DNA of 64,000 bases from Hormiphora californensis (GCA_020137815.1 CM035354.1:7793487-7857486), one strand, 5' to 3'; positions 27,736 to 42,289 are shown, counted from the first letter of the stretch. Notes: a model not told the origin generated them from the letters alone. Made by a program: numbers and translations.

Positions 27736-29439
27736 AAAATGCAAAAAAATGATTTGGGACTTTTTTTATTAAATAATTTTAAGGGATTTGGCCGCGGCCG
27801 TCAAAAAAAAAAAAAACAAATTTATTTTTAACGGGGTACATTTTTGGGGTTTTTTTAAAAACCCCCTAAAGTCCTTTTTAAAGCGACTTAAACCCTTTAA
27901 TTTTATTTTAATTCTTGGTTTTTGGGGCGCATTCCCCGCGTTTTAAATTTTTTTTACAAAGGGGAAACCCCGGAATTTCCGGGAAAATCTCAGGTCAAGT
28001 CGTTTGGGGAAAACGCATTTTCCCAAAAGCCCTCCCAAAAACCGGGCCGCGCGTTTTAGATTTTTTGTCGCGCTGTCGGTGGGCGCGTTTTTTAAAAGTC
28101 GGTTTTTAAAAAGGGGTCCCCCCTGGGTTTTAAAAAATTTTTTTTTTAAATAAACCTTTAAATTTCCGGTTCCGATAAAGATAGAGACTTAAATTTTGGG
28201 AATTTTACGAAGATTTTGTAATTTCTTCCAAACCTCCAAATTTAAGTCTCTATTTTATGGGGGCCCCCCGGGATTGAAAAATTTTTGTTTTTTCGGGGGG
28301 GGGTGACATTTTAAAAAAAAACCGATTTTTATAATTTGGGTCCCTTTGCAGCCTTTTTAAAGGTGCCCCGCAAAAAAAAGGGAGTTTTACTTGGGACCGA
28401 TTTTTTTAAAACCCGGCTAGGGCCCAAATGGAACCCCCATGGCCGTTTTGAGTAAAAAAAACGGTATCATTGAGAATCGAAGCCCAAAACCGAAACCCCC
28501 AAAAAAAACCCCAAACCAGCCCCCCAAAACGGTTTAACCCCCAAACCCCCGGGCGCGCGTGCCAAAACTACAAATTTGTTAGCAAAAAAAAGGCACCCGT
28601 TTTTAACCCGTTTTCCTGCGCCGGGGGAAAGGAAAAAATTTTTTTTAAAAAATTTGGGGGGGGGGGCCTTTTGTTTTTTCGGAAATTGGGTTTTTTCAAA
28701 CTTTTCAACATATTTAAAAAAAATTAAATTTAAAGGCGCGCGCCCGGGGCTTTTTCCGAATACCCCTTGGTAGGTCTAGCCTTTCCCAAAGATATGCCCA
28801 AAATTGGGTTTACCCCAAAATGATAAAAAAAGGGTTGGGAAATCCCCCTTGCCGTTGGAAATTTTTTGAAAAAAGCAGCAGATCCTCTCCCCCAAAAAGG
28901 TCCTGCCCCTTTCCCGCCATGGTGGATTACCCCAAAAGAATTAGACATCACCCCCCATTTTTTAAAATTTTGTGCCCACTGGAAGCCGCTGCTTTCCTTT
29001 TTCGGTGCACCCCCGGCTAACAGGCAGACAAAACAAACAGAAACCAGAACCGCACTCCACAGCTACACAAACTTTCAGCGGGAAAAGGGCTTTTTCCTTG
29101 TGATTGGTGAGGGCTTGGCAAAGGGGGTTGCATTTTTAAAACAGGCAAATTTCCCCTCGTGTCCGTGTTTTCTTTCCCAAAAGCGGGGGGTTAATGATTG
29201 CGAGGTTGGTGGCCCCCTTGGGTCATTGACGGGGTGGGGTTTTTGGTTTGGGTCTCCCGGGTGCAAGGCAAAAAAAAAAAAATTAAAACCCCTTCATGTG
29301 CAACCAAAGTGTTTGAAGATCCAGAGTCATTTTTATCTGATGAGGTTTGTCGAAAAATTGGTTTTTGGGACTTTGACTTTCATTTCAATCCCCATGCTGG
29401 GGCCCGGGGGGAAAAGAAAAGAGGTTTACAATAAGTTTT

Positions 29440-32400
29440 TAGTACTGCAGTAAACTCTATCTCTCTCTCCTTCTCCCCCTTCCCCCTTTTTTGTCTGTTT
29501 CCCTTTTCCCCTTTAATTCTAGATCCTTCTCCCCCAGGGAGGGGAGGGAGAGAGGAGGGGAGGGAGAGGGGAGAGAGGATGTGCGGCGCGGCTCTTTTTT
29601 AATTAAGTCCCGAAGGGGGTAAAGGTTTGTCTGTTTCCCCACGTGCCCAAACCCCTTTGTGACCCGTTTTGGGACAAAGGAGACCCTACCCAAGGGGTCA
29701 GAAAAAGAGGAACGTGATATACCCCCTTGAGGCCAGACGAGAGGACCCCTCCTTCCGAATGGCAAAAAACCGTTGACGTTTGTTTCTCGGGTTTTTTTTG
29801 GGGCCCGGGAAAACTGTGCGTTTTTTGGGGGCCCTCTGAAGAGATTTTGGGAAATTTTTGTTATTTACTTCTTTTAATTTGGCATTCGAAAAAACCCCTG
29901 TTTTTCCTTTTTAAATTTTGTGTTTTTCAACATTGGGCCCCCCGTTTTTTGCCTATTTTTTTAAAGGGGTTTAGAAATTTATTTTTGGGTTTGTTTGACG
30001 CGTCAAGGTAGGGCCCCAGGGCCCCAGCCCCCGTGATTTTCTCCCCAACAGGTAGCCCACGTTGGCGGGAAAAGGGGAGTAAAAATTTTTTTTCCCCGAC
30101 TCGTTTGCATGTTTGCTGGGCCTGGAGGAGAAAAAGTTACTGCTGGGGAAACCAGCCTCCCCTTAGTTGTTGATTTGGGACAATACTGTTTGGGGGGGCA
30201 TTTTCACCCCTTTTTATTCCTTTTTTAAACCCGGGGATAAATTCAACCCCCGTCAAAAACCCAGGTGAAATTTTGGTTCCCTGTTCATTTTGGGGGTTTT
30301 ATTTCAACCCCCCCCCCAGGGAAAAGTGGCTAGAAATAAATGAATAGTCACATTCCTAGGGAAAAACTAGTGACTTTCCTTGAAAAACTATAACAGTCCT
30401 TTCCCAAAGCCCCCTTCCCGGGCCCGGGAACCCTTCCCCTTTAAATAGCAAGGGTTCCCAAATTTTGCTCGCCCAATTCCCCCTGGGCCCGACCAGGTTC
30501 CCTCAGACACCAAGAGAGGGGCCGGTTTTTCCCGGAGCGAGAGGGGGTATTAAGCCAGTTCTCCTTACAAGCGGGGACGATTGCGGGGATTTTGAAAAAC
30601 GATTGGAACGTCCTTGAGCCGAAAAAAGATTTTCCCCAAAATTAAACAAATTTTGGGGGAAAAATCTGCTTTGAGAACTTTAAATTGTGTTTCATTTATA
30701 CCCCCAAAATTGAGCAGATTGAATTCCTGACCTCGTGTACTAGTGCTGCTCAACTAGTCAAGATGGTCAGGAATCATATATTCTCGCCTGAAGATAGATT
30801 ATTAGCCAGGCGAGAACTCATGAATCCCCAAGCAAGGGCGAACAAAGGGGGGAATTGGTGATTTTGACATAAAATTTTAAAAAGAAGACCCAAGGTAGTA
30901 TTCAGTGGTGATCTTTCCTCCCGGAACCCGTCTTTTAAGGGAACAGAGGCTTTTTTCCCGGGGACTGGAGTTTACGAGCCCTGCTGTATTTTTGTTAATG
31001 AGCGGTTTTAAAAGGGATACAAACCTTTTAGCCCGGGTTTAGCTGAGAAAATCAAGGGGAGAGTAGCCAAATTAGCTAACCGAGACCTGGCTACAGAAAG
31101 TTACTCTCCCCAACCCATTTTTCAAGTTTCTTCTAGTCGAGCAAATCATGCTGATTGGGAAAAAAAACAGTTTTTGGCAGATTTTCCCGGGGAGACAAAA
31201 TGCTTTTTCAGTGCCCTCTCCGTCAGAACTCTCGAGTTGGAACACACGAAAGACAGAACCAATCTGTCTCTCGTGCCCCACCCAGGAGGAAACAAAAACT
31301 CCAGCACATTACAGTTTTTTGGTTTTGGGGGCCATTTTGGGACAGTCAGAAGACTTTGCCCCAAAACAGGGGGCCAGGTGCTTTAAACTCTCAAGTGGCC
31401 CAGGCAGCGGCCAGCCAGGGTCACAACACCCCGCTAAATTTACTCCCCCCCCGGCCGAAAGCAAAATTTAACCGACTTTACTGTTTGCGTTACCCCCAGA
31501 AAAGAGGAGAGAAACCCCTGTAGCCCGTGAAATTTTTAAAAAAGCCCGGAAACCCTGCTTCAGTTCCGCCAGGCGGCCCAGGGGGAAGCAAGTGATGGTC
31601 CAGACACTAGTTGCGGGGTGAAGGGAAATTTTCTCTTATTAGAAAAAGGGTCTGCGTTAGTTGGAAAATAGTACATTGATTCCACATGGGTTACAACCCA
31701 CTAAAAAACCCCAAACTCAGATAGTGCGTTTACAGGTGATCCTATAAACACAAGCGGGATCATCTCACTAGACGTCGTTGTAGCGAATAGGAAGGTTAGT
31801 CAAGATTTTCATGTGATAATAAACCATACCATGGAGACCCTATTTCCTGGGTCATATTTTTTAGAGGGATGGCCCCTCTTTTATTTCCAGAAACCGGGCC
31901 CAATTTGGGCCCTTTCCCGGGTTTGCCAGGATGGGAAAACTTCCTTGTCAAAGCCAGGGGGGAGGCACCCCCCGGGCCCCTTTAAAATTTAAAAGGGGAA
32001 AAACCCAATAAACCCCCAAATAATTTGCTTTCTTGGAGGGTATTCTCAAGTTAAAAAGGGTTGGGGAGTTAATGCATTATTGGAGCCCGTATCATCGTTT
32101 GGTTTCCAAATTTGGAGTATTAGTGGGAATGCTTTTATTACCAAAAAAGTGGGAAAGGCCCAAAAGAGTGGGAATACGTGTGAACACCGTTACTTGGGAA
32201 AGGGGAAGTGTGGGAGGTAAAATTTGGGCCCCTTCCCGGGGCAATTTTAAAATTTACCAAACGTTTTTATGGGTTCTGAGGATGACCCTGCTCCACCTCC
32301 TCCGAATCGTTCTGAGAATCAACCCCTCAGCATGACTCGGGAGAGATGGACCAAGGGAAAAAAACTCTTTAATAGGGGTAAAAAAAGAGAAAATTTCGAA

Positions 32401-35400
32401 CAAAGGGCTCCCGAAGAGGGGAATAGGTTACGGAATTCTATTTGGAAATACGGAAAAAACGTTCAGTAGTGATTTTTTCTTGGGGGGTTTCTAAAAATGT
32501 TCCCGGCGGATATTAAGGGGTAAGAGGGTGGTGTAATCCAAAGGGGGAGTCCCCCCTCCCTACACCCTATAAACTGCAAAGTGAGATGGATAGGAACATC
32601 CAGGAAATGATTAGGCAGGGGGTTATTGGGGAAATCGACCCCCATAGGATTTGGGAAATTTTCCCTATTTTTGTGAAGAAAAAACACCCCCGGGGCAGTA
32701 ACCCCTTAGTAGTGATTTGGGGGGTGAATAAGGGGTTTTAAAGGGGCTTTACCCCTTCCCCAAATTTAAACCCCGGGTTTGACCCAAAATTGGTTCAGAT
32801 AGTATGTTCCTAGTTTTGTTTTTCTAAAACATTTTGGAGGGGTTTATGGGCTGACTCGGGGTTTAAAATGCCCTTTTTTTAAAAGGGGTAAACAATAAAA
32901 GGGTTAGTAGGATGGTCATGGGAACCCGGGGCAGTAGTTCTAAAATTTTCAAAAAAGAGAAATTCTCCCTTTGGGTTCCCTGCCCCATTGAAAAAATTTT
33001 GTTCATTGAAAGATGTTCCCTTTTCTTCTACAGTCAAAGGAAAAAAAATCTGTCGGGTTAGCAGCTTTGCAAGTCTAGAGGGAGCTTTAAATTGAAGCTC
33101 TCTTTCCCGAGAAGAAGATTTTTTTAAGAAAAAAGTGAAATTGTTTGGGTTGCTTTTCCGGGCCAAAAAGGGTTTTTCGAGTAACCCCAAAACAGGGTTT
33201 AAAAACTTTTTGGTTCCCCTTTCCTGTTCTAAACGGTCAAAGAAGTCCAAGAAGTTCTCGGTTGGGTTTTTGGGTTTTGGGCAGGAAATGGATTCCCGGA
33301 ATTTTAGTTTATTGTTAAGCCATGAATCGGGTCACCGCGGGGGGTGGTTAAAATCAAGAGATTTGTCTTGGGGGCAGAGGAAAAGTTCGGGAAAAACGTA
33401 TGAGAAGTTGAAACAGGAAGTAAGACGAGCCATCCAAATTGGGAATTTCCCCTCCCGACGACCCCCTTTAAAATATCGGTAGAGATTTATTTCAGGGTTT
33501 TGATTTGGGTTTCCCGGGGCTGGGGTTTAAATTTAGGACCTTTTCCCATTTTTTTCAGGAAAGGGAATTTAGAGAGAGGGAATTTCGCCTTGGGAGTAAA
33601 ACGGTTTTCCCCCTTACAAGGGCCCCTAGAGCACAGCCCAGATTTTGAATTTTGACGCTCTGTATTGGGCCCCCTAGGGGTACTGGAAAAATTTTTTTCT
33701 AAACCCTCCCATTTCCGGGGGCCCTTACGACTGCCAAAGGGGCTATTATCGCCTTTAAGATTTCCTTGTTTTCCCACTCTGACCCAGCATTTGGGACCGA
33801 AAGTTTCCAGCTACTGGGTTAGATTTTGACTTGGTTTCATCGAGAAGGAAAAGAAAACACAGTTGCTGATTTCCTTTCTCGATTTCCGTTTAGAAGGGAA
33901 AAAGGGCGAGATTTTAGCAACCCAAAAAATAACACCCCCTCATTTTTAAAAGACAAATCTGAGAAGAAGTGAGTTTTGGGGAACTCCTTTGATACCAAGG
34001 GAAAATTGAACCCACCCAAAAAAGGCGTGTCCGGGCGAGCTGGAGTTGGAGACACCCTGTGAACCTGTACGATTGCTTACGTCCGAGACTACACTAGGAG
34101 ACGCCCACTCACAGGTTAGCGTGGAGGAAAAGTGTTTTTTTTCCCCACCTTTGGGAAACCCCCTAATTTGGGTTAGGCCCCGGCGATTTTTTTTCCCCCT
34201 GTTTGGTGTAGTTTCGTCCCCTATTTAGAAAATGGAAAATTTTTCTGCTTGGGGAAAAAGGGGGCAGCAAAAAATTTTGACCTTTTCAATGTAGTTAAAG
34301 GCCCGTGGGGCACACAAAAAAAGGGGGGATTAAGCCCAAACGTTGGGGGCCCCCCGGTCCATTTATCTTCTGGCAAATTTCGAAAATGTTACATGCTAAA
34401 AGGGGGGTTGCAAAAGAAGATGGGCGATAATAAACAAAGGTTTATTTCGCTGGCTTATAGTTTTCCCCCGGGGCCCTTTTTTTTGAGGCCAAATTTTGAG
34501 ACGTTTTCCCTGGAAAATAAAATAAAAAATGGGGGGAATGGGGGCCCCTATTTTTGAATCGGGGAAAAAAATATATTATTGGCCCTTTTATTTCGGAAAA
34601 ATTAGCTGTATATTAAGTCGTGCCCTATTTTGGGGCTGCAAAAAAAAACCCCCTAGTAAGACTTACCAGGCCCCTATGGCGGAAATCAAGTTCCATGAGT
34701 TTAACCAGGCTATTATTATTGATCACATTGTCCCGGAGGGTACCCGTTGCAACCCCGGGGTATCCCCAATCTTACTGACGCTTTTTAGTAAAATTTCCCC
34801 AGTTTTCGGTAACCCGTCAAAAAATCAGGCAGGTGCCGAGACGCGGGAATTTTTTTAAACAAAAGGTGTTATCGGTATGGGGTTTTTACGTTTAAAAATT
34901 GCCGATAACCACCAGGGTTTCAAGGGTAATGAACTCAAGCTTTTCTTCGAAGGGGGCTAGGTTTAAATTTCCTATGGAACCCCCTTTTAAAGGGGGCCCC
35001 GATGCTAAGGGAGAGAAAAAAGTAAACGGCGTGTTTTAAAAGGACTTAGGGCCGCCCCTTACCCAGACAAGGGGTGAGTGGGCCTCCTTTTCCGGAGGTT
35101 TCTTTTCTTTTTAAAAACCTTGATTAATGCCCGGGGAAAGGGTTTCTGCCAAATGTTTCTATTTTGGGAGAGAAATTAAATTTCCTGAAACACTGCTTTG
35201 AAAAATTTATCTGAGAATCCCCCAATTAAGAACCCATGATATTCCTAGTGTGTGTACCCAAAACAGTGTGAACCAGGGAAAATTTTGGGGGAAAGTTAGA
35301 GAGAATGTTCAAGCGACATTGAACATTTTTAAAAAGGGGGGTAAAGATAAGAAAACTCACGTCCCAAAAAAGGGGCTGCGGGGGGATAGCGGATTTGTAA

Positions 35401-36420
35401 AAAATAAAAGGGCCCCGCCACCAAATTTTGGGGGCCCAGTGGCCCCGGCCCTTTTGTGATTTGCGAAGGTTTTTAATCCCCCCTTTTTAAAGTTTCTCTC
35501 TTTCCCCGGGGAAAGGGGGAGGTTTTTAATGTTTTCCCCCCCCAAAACCCTACCAGCCTGGGAAAAACAAGGGAAACCCGGGAAAAAGAATCCCCCAGTC
35601 TGACGCTACACAGCAGGGGCCGGAAAAAGATAGAGATGTAGGGGCGCCCTAGAGGTCTTCGCCCCGAGGACTTCTGAGGCAAAACCGATAGGGCCTAAAT
35701 TTTGATTCAAAAAATCGATTTTTTTATTAAATTTAAATGGCTATTGTTTATTTTTCGGAAAATTTTTTTCTTCGTCTTCCTTTTAACCAAAGGGGCGGTG
35801 TTCCACTCGGGGGAGCAGCCGTCTTCCCTTTTGGGGGGGGAGGGCGTAAATATGGTTTTTGGGTTGACAAACAAATCAATACCTGCTAGGGGGAGGGGAG
35901 AGAAAAGAGAGAACAAAATAGCTTTTGTACTGATGCTAACTCTATCTCTCTCTCTCCTCCACTCCCTTCCCCTCTTTTGTTTTGCTTTTTTTCCCCTTTA
36001 TTCTAATCCTTTTCCCCAAAAAGGGGGGAGGGAGAGAGGAGAGATGGGAGGAGAGGGGGAGAGAGAAGTGGGGGCGGGGGCTTTATTTAAATTTTAAATC
36101 CCCGGGAAAGGGGATAGGTTTTTCTGCTTTTCCGGGGCCACCCCAGGGGGACCCGATGGGCGAGGGAGAGCCAGCCATGAGGATCAGAGAAGAGGAAAGG
36201 GGAAAACTCGCCCCGTGAGGGCCCCCCTGAAGGAAAACTTTACTTCTCGAATGGAAGAACCCGCCTTTCGTTTGATTATTGATTGGGCTGGAATGCGCGT
36301 TTTTGGTTTCCCCCTTGGGAAAAGATCCTTGGATGTTTTTATTATCATCTATTTCTTGGGAATTCGAGAACCCCTTTTTGGGGTTTTCCTTTTTTTTATA
36401 GTGTGTTTTCCACAAGGATA
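29440..36420 (+). mobile_element. Ty3/gypsy-like LTR retrotransposon, unreadable frames
   Basis: Order of legible parts on the plus strand: CT/GA-rich segment 29440-29770 with a matching segment at 35930-36270 (probable LTRs, about 6.5 kb apart); a CCHC knuckle-like GGHFG...C near 31310-31370; a protease-like end (DFHVI, ME.LF.GS.FLEG) near 31800-31870; RT entry (NIQEMIRQGVI, FPIFVKKK) near 32590-32700; the RNase H end GKENTVADFLSRF at 33845-33890; integrase (IIIDHIVPEGT, then QGFQGNELKLFFE) at 34710-34960. Gag-PR-RT-RH-IN is the Ty3/gypsy order. Whether the element was intact cannot be judged because the sequence quality destroys all frames. Confidence 0.7.
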
Positions 36421-39400
36421 AGGTTCCCCCTCAGTCCCAAAAGGAAAGGGCCCTAGCGGGGGTTAAAAAGAAGAGGAAAAAAGAAAAACTCCCGTCAAGA
36501 AAATTCCCGATTTATCTTTGGGAACTCCTGTTGGGGGAGTGCAGGGTTTTAACGTGTGGATCTTGGGACGATTTGTGATGGAGAGGGGAAAAACCCCAAA
36601 GGGGTTCCCAAATTTGCAAATGTTGTGGAAAGTTATTACTTTGGGAGGGCTGTCCCCATGGCCCCCCCAAAAGGGCCCAAATTGATAGGGGGAAGCCTTT
36701 TTCAGCAAGGAACATCCACAGAAAAAAGCCCAAATTACTGTCAGTTCGGAACGGCCCAAAAACCTTTTTGGGGGTTGGGGTTGTAACTTTGGTATAAGTG
36801 TCCAAAAATTTTTACCCACCTCTCTGCCCTTTAAATTTTTGAGATTCCCCAGTCTTTTACCGCAAAAAATGTAAAAACAACATTTAAAAAAAACCTCGGG
36901 AGAAGTGAAGTACCCCCTACTAAGGGGTAATTCATTGGAGTATGGTAACAAAAACCGTGATGCCTTTTAAAAAAAGTGGGGCAGGAGCCCCCTCGCCCCA
37001 GCCTTTCCCGGCCCCTCCCAAAAAACCCCCCGAGAAGAAAAAGAAAAAGAAGAGGAAGAAAAAAAATTTAAAACGGGGAAACCCCCCCCAAGGGGTTTTT
37101 CGCGAACAATGACATCCGTTTTTCAAGAGGATTTTCTCATGGGATTGAGGCCCCCATTTAGGGGGAGATTTTCGAGGGAAATGAAGACGTTCCCCGAATA
37201 AACTCCCAGTCCTTCAGGGAAAAAGATGACCCCAGGGAACACACCCCGGCCAAACACTCACACTCAGCCAAAACCCAGCCCCCGAACAACCCCCACCAAC
37301 TACCATGGGGGTTTGGAAAAGGTTTCGGAATTTTCCTCAAACAACGCCCCCGTTTTTTTAACGCCCCCTTTCCCCGGCTAGGAAATGCCGGGGGGAAGTT
37401 TTCTTTTTCAAGGACTCATTGGGAACCCTCAAAAAACCCCTCTTTGACCGGAAAAGGAAAACTTTTGGTTTTCGTGTGATTTCTCGAGCCCAATTGGGGG
37501 GGTTTAAGGGGTTTTTCCCCCCCTTCGTTGGATTTAGAGCAGGGAAAGGGGAGGTGGGGGGGCCCGTGAATAGTGTGCCCAATGAAAAATTTTTTTCGCC
37601 CTTTGGGCCAAAAAAAAAGGGTAGATATGGAAAAAATATGGGGCACTTGTCCCACATCCCGAAAACGGAAATTGGGGAAATGTATGTCAAAATTTCGGGG
37701 CCGGCCCATTTAAAAAAGTTTTTTTTTTTTACCCAAAAAAGGAAAAAAAAAAGTGTGTTTTTAAAACCCCCGGGTTTGGGGTTTTTTTGGGTATCAACTT
37801 TTTTTTTGGGCCGGGTCGGTTAGGGGTTTGTACCGATCAGAATGGATTTGGATCATGAAAATTAGCCAAAGGTATTTTTTACCTGAAAATGTTTTTTTTT
37901 TTTTTTGGACCCAAAAAAGCTTTTACCCCAAAAAAGTTCCTTTTTGGGCCAAAAATTTTTTCAATTTTGAGAAACTTTTTTATGAACGGGGTCGTGTTTA
38001 GCAGGTCCAAAAAATTCCCGGGTTTCAAAAAGGAATTTGGTTTTCCCCACAAATAAAACTCAAAAAGTTTAAAAACGTCTCAAAAAAAAAAGCAAAGTAG
38101 GAAAAGGGGCAAGAAAAAAAGTGAAAAAAAAAAAAATTTTCATTTTAAAAAAGGGGTTTGAAGGTTGCAGCTGGAAAAATGGTTGACTGGTTTCTCCTGG
38201 GCGATTCATAGGTGGTTTTTTTGAAATAACGCCCCAAAAAAAAAATTTTTTTATAGGGAAAATGGGCCCCTTATGGGCTTTTTCATCGGCCCAGTAATTT
38301 TGGGGCCCGGGTTTGGGTAAAATTTTTTAACCCCCCAAAAGTTTTTGAATGATGTAGGAACTCATTTAGGGGGTAAAACTTTTTGGAAAAGGGGGTTTGA
38401 TTTATTTTGGGTTGGGGGGAAAAAAAGCACACCCTACTGTGACTCCTTTCTTAACAAAAAAGGGCCCTTCCTTCCCAATTCGATTCTCTGCCCCCTTTCC
38501 CAAAAGTGCGGCTGCCCTTTTTCATCAAAAAGACCCCCGGGTTTTTTTTGTTTTTTTACAGGGCGCCCTTTTCCCCCTCAAATGGACTTTTTTATGATCT
38601 ATTTCCCTTTCAGGGTTTAGGTGAAAATTTAAAAAGGGGTTTTCCGCTATCTACCCTTTTGGGTGATTTCCAAAAGCCCGGGCATTTACTTGGGGGAAAC
38701 ACTCAGTGGAGGATCGGGCATTTTTCCCAATTTTTCCCAAAATTTGTTGGGAAAAATTTTTTCCTAAAAAACTTTTTGATTTTCCCCTACCCAAGGGGTT
38801 GAAATTCGGACCTTATTCTCACTAAAACCCGGGCCCCAATATTTCTTTAAAAAATGAGGTTCCGGGTATGTTTTCCGATCACCATTGTCAGCTCTACCCC
38901 TTTGGGGGCGGAATCAAAAACCCGGGGTCAATTGGACCAAACAATTTACGGGGCTTTTATAAATTTTCCCTTTTATTTTAGGCGCGTTTTTCCGGGAAAT
39001 GTAAGGGGAATTTGGGCCCGATTGATGGGGGGGAAACACTTGCCGGGCATTTGCGAGAGAAACGGGCTTTTCTGATTTTGTCCAGCTTTTTACCCTTACT
39101 GTTTACAGGTTTTATCCCACCACTCTCGTTGAAAAAGGCCCGGAAAAAACGGAAGGGGCCCCATTCTCAGGGGAAAAAGAAAGGAAAAACGGAGGGGTTT
39201 GAACAAAAAGGGTTTTCCAGCCCCGGGAGAATTAAAACCCACCTTTTGCCCACCCGCTCGAGGTTGGGGGTTTTCCCGAAATTTCTTGGGGGGCCCCTTT
39301 TGTCAAAATTTCTCCGCGAATCGATTTTGATGAAAACGAAGCGTTTATGGGAAATTAAAAAAGGGCCAAAAAACCTAAATTTTTTTTGGGCCCTAAGAAA

Positions 39401-39599
39401 AACCCAAAGAGGAAACCCGGTCACGAATTTCCCCCCCTTTTCAATTGGTGATGGGTTTCCCTTACGGAAAGGGCCCCAGATGGGGGAAAAAGGGGGAAAA
39501 AAAAACTATTTCAAAAAATTTTCCTCGTCTTTGCACCCCTTCAAACTCCCCTTCAGCAAAACTGAGACCCCAAAAACTCCTTCTAAGGGGAGGCCCCCT

Positions 39600-41420
39600 C
39601 CGACATGGTTTTTCCGCCCCGATATTGAAAAGGCACTGATGAACTCAATCCCCTTTTTCAGCCCGGGGCCCACCAGGAGATTACCGGGGCCCGAATTTTG
39701 CCCTGACTGGATATCGGCCCTTTTTTACCCCCATCCATTTTTTGGGGGAAAAACGTTTGATTTTTTGGTTTTTACCACCCCGTCTGAAAAATTCAGTTCC
39801 CTTGCGCCCCCTTTCCCCAAAAAAGGGGCCCAAAAAAGAAAGTTGAAAAATACCGCCCCCCATTTCACTAAACCCGCCCCCAAAATTTCCCAAGACATTT
39901 GAAAGGGTTGTTTAAAACTCAAATGGTGTCATTTTCTTTTTTAATCAGGAATTTTTTTCAACGAGTCTTTGAAAGGGTTTTTTGAAAGCAAGAGGAGCGG
40001 TTTTTCCCCCCCCTCACTCGTAAAATTTTACAATATTCTGAACCCAAATTAAAGACCCCTTTTTGAAGTGGATTTTAAACTACTTGGATTTGAGAAAGGC
40101 CCTTTGATAAAAATTTTACCGGTTTTGGGTACTCGGGAAAAAAAACAGAGATATGGAGTTAAGGGGGAAAAATCCTGGGAAAGGACCGCCGCTTCTTGCT
40201 AGAACCCGGGAAAAAAAACGGTTTTTTTGTTCGACGGCACCCTCATCTTCCTTTTCAGAGGCCAAAAAAGGGGTGTCCCAAAAAGGACTGTGCTCGGCCC
40301 ACTTCTATTTTTTTTCACGTAATTGACTTGGAATCCCGGGAATCAAACACGGTTCTTTAAGGTTTGTTTGCTGGGTGACACCAAATAATTCTCTGCTATC
40401 CGGGGCTATGGTTTGACAAAACCCAACCTACAAAAAAGGGTCTATACAGTTTTTGATAACCTGGGCGGAAAACTAAAAACATGTCCCCCTTTCCCCCAGG
40501 CCAAAATTCGAGGGGCATTTTTTCTATCGCGGAAACAAAAAAAAATTCTCCAGAGAAACACCGTTCCTGCGGGAACTATTCCTACAACTCTCTTTAGGGG
40601 AAAGGACGGGGGGCCTTGGGGGGGCCGGGGGGAAAAGGGGGGAAAATCCGGGGGAAAGGGGCAACGGGGGGCCCCCGGGGGTGTTAAGGGAAGGGGGGCG
40701 GAAAGGGGGGGGTAAAGTGGTTAAGATTTCCGAAACCCGACCCCTTTATTTTTTTTACGTCATAGGGCGGGGCCCAAAACTGTTAATCCCCCTGAACCCG
40801 GTGGCCACCTTACTAAAATCGGGGGATTTTCAAATCCGTGGGGAGAGTCAACCCTTTCCCCCAAAAATTTTGCCAAAAGGATCCAAGGGATTGCTGGTTC
40901 AAGGGGTTGGGGTTAAAAAAGGGAAAGTTTCAGGGCTTTTGGGGTTTTTTCACTTCAACGCCCCTTGGGGGGGGGGTACCCCTGGGCCCCTCCCGGGTTT
41001 TGGGAAAATGTTTTTTTAAAAAACGCGTACCAAAAAAGTCCCGCTTTTGGGGCCTTTGCCCGGGTACGAAACCCATCTGGCCCCCGAGCTATCGTCCCCC
41101 GTTATTTATTTTGAAGCCCAAAAGATTTTTAAACCCTTCATGGGAAAAAAAGCATTTTCCGGGGGACAGGTTCTTTGGTTGTGGAAAATTTTTTCCCCGA
41201 AAAAGTTTAAAAGGGTTTTAACTCTTTACCAGTTCCATTTAGTTGGGTTTGTTTTTTTTTCCCCTTTTTCCCGGGAAAAACCCCCCCGTCAAAAGGGGTT
41301 TCCCTGCTCAAGCCAACCGCAAATCAAATTGGGGTGGTTTTCGTAACATTCTTTTGTGGTTTTTTGTTCGTGAGCTGACCGTTTGTTTTTTGGAGGGTTT
41401 ATTTTTAAATTTTTCCGGTT
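39600..41420 (+). mobile_element. Corrupted duplicate of the LINE at 42.3-44.0 kb
   Basis: From GATATTGAAAAGGCACTG onward this block follows 42296-43990 in the same order, through the RT and the 3' UTR (TCGTAACATTCTT..., GAGCTGACCG), with homopolymer-type errors every few bases. Sequence to the left (38.8-39.6 kb) is probably the 5' part of the same LINE but cannot be aligned to a clean copy in the window. Confidence 0.88.
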
Positions 41421-42150
41421 TTTTTAACCCCAAAATTTTTGAAAAGAACGAAACGTTTGGGGCCCCTTTTTTCCCGGTGCGGCTTGGCAAAAAATTTTTT
41501 TATTCCTAAAATGGCTTTAAAGCCCAACCCCTAAAACGTTTTGGCTGATTTAAAGTTTTTTCGGGGAGGGCCCTACCTTTGGGGGGAAAGTCAAGGGCCA
41601 AACCCCCCCCCAAAACCCCCAACCCCAACCCAAAACCCCACTTTGCCCCCAACCTAAAAAAAAGTTTTTTCCGCACTCCCAAAAAACCCAGATTTTAACG
41701 CTGGGGCCCAAAAAAGGGGGGCCTTTCATTGCTAACAATTCGTAGTTTTTTTGGGGGCACGGACGGGTTAGGGCTAAACCCTTTTGGGTTGGTTAGGGTT
41801 TTTTTTTTTTAGGGTTTTCCCGGTTTTGGGCCTTTGATTCTCGGAAAAAGTTAAAATTGGGTTTTCCTTTCATTTGTAACAATTGTAGTTTTAGGGCGCG
41901 CGCCGGGGGGAGGTATCCCTTTGGGTTGGTTAGGGGTTTGGTTTTTAGTTAAGGGGGTTTGGGGTACCTTCGGCGGGAAAAAGTTAAAAACTTTGGGGGC
42001 CTTTTTATTTCAACAATTTGTGTTTTAGGCGCACGACGGGTTTTGGGCCCATCGTTTGGGTCTGGTTAGGGTTTTGGGGTTGGGGTTAAACGGTTTTTGG
42101 GGGTACATTTTCTTAACCCGTTACCGTTTAGTTTTTTCTGGGGGGCCAGA
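41421..42150. repeat. Corrupted duplicate of the TIR/132-bp repeat region
   Basis: Matches 44010-44655 in order: AAAATGGCT, TTTTGGCTGATT, the CCCCAACCC run, CCCAGATTTTAACGCTGG, then three damaged 132-bp-type units with GGTTAGGGTT and finally TTACCGTTTAGTTT. The run then jumps back to LINE sequence at about 42.15-42.3 kb. Confidence 0.85.
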
Positions 42151-42289
42151 AACTTTTTTCCCTTTCACGAATTTTGACCAAACCCCTTCGGTCGTTCACA
42201 CCTCCTTCAAATCCCCTTTCCCAATGGCAGAAACAACATTCCTTGCGCTCCTTAAACCCTTCAGCCTCGACAACTATCCTTCCGCCCTC

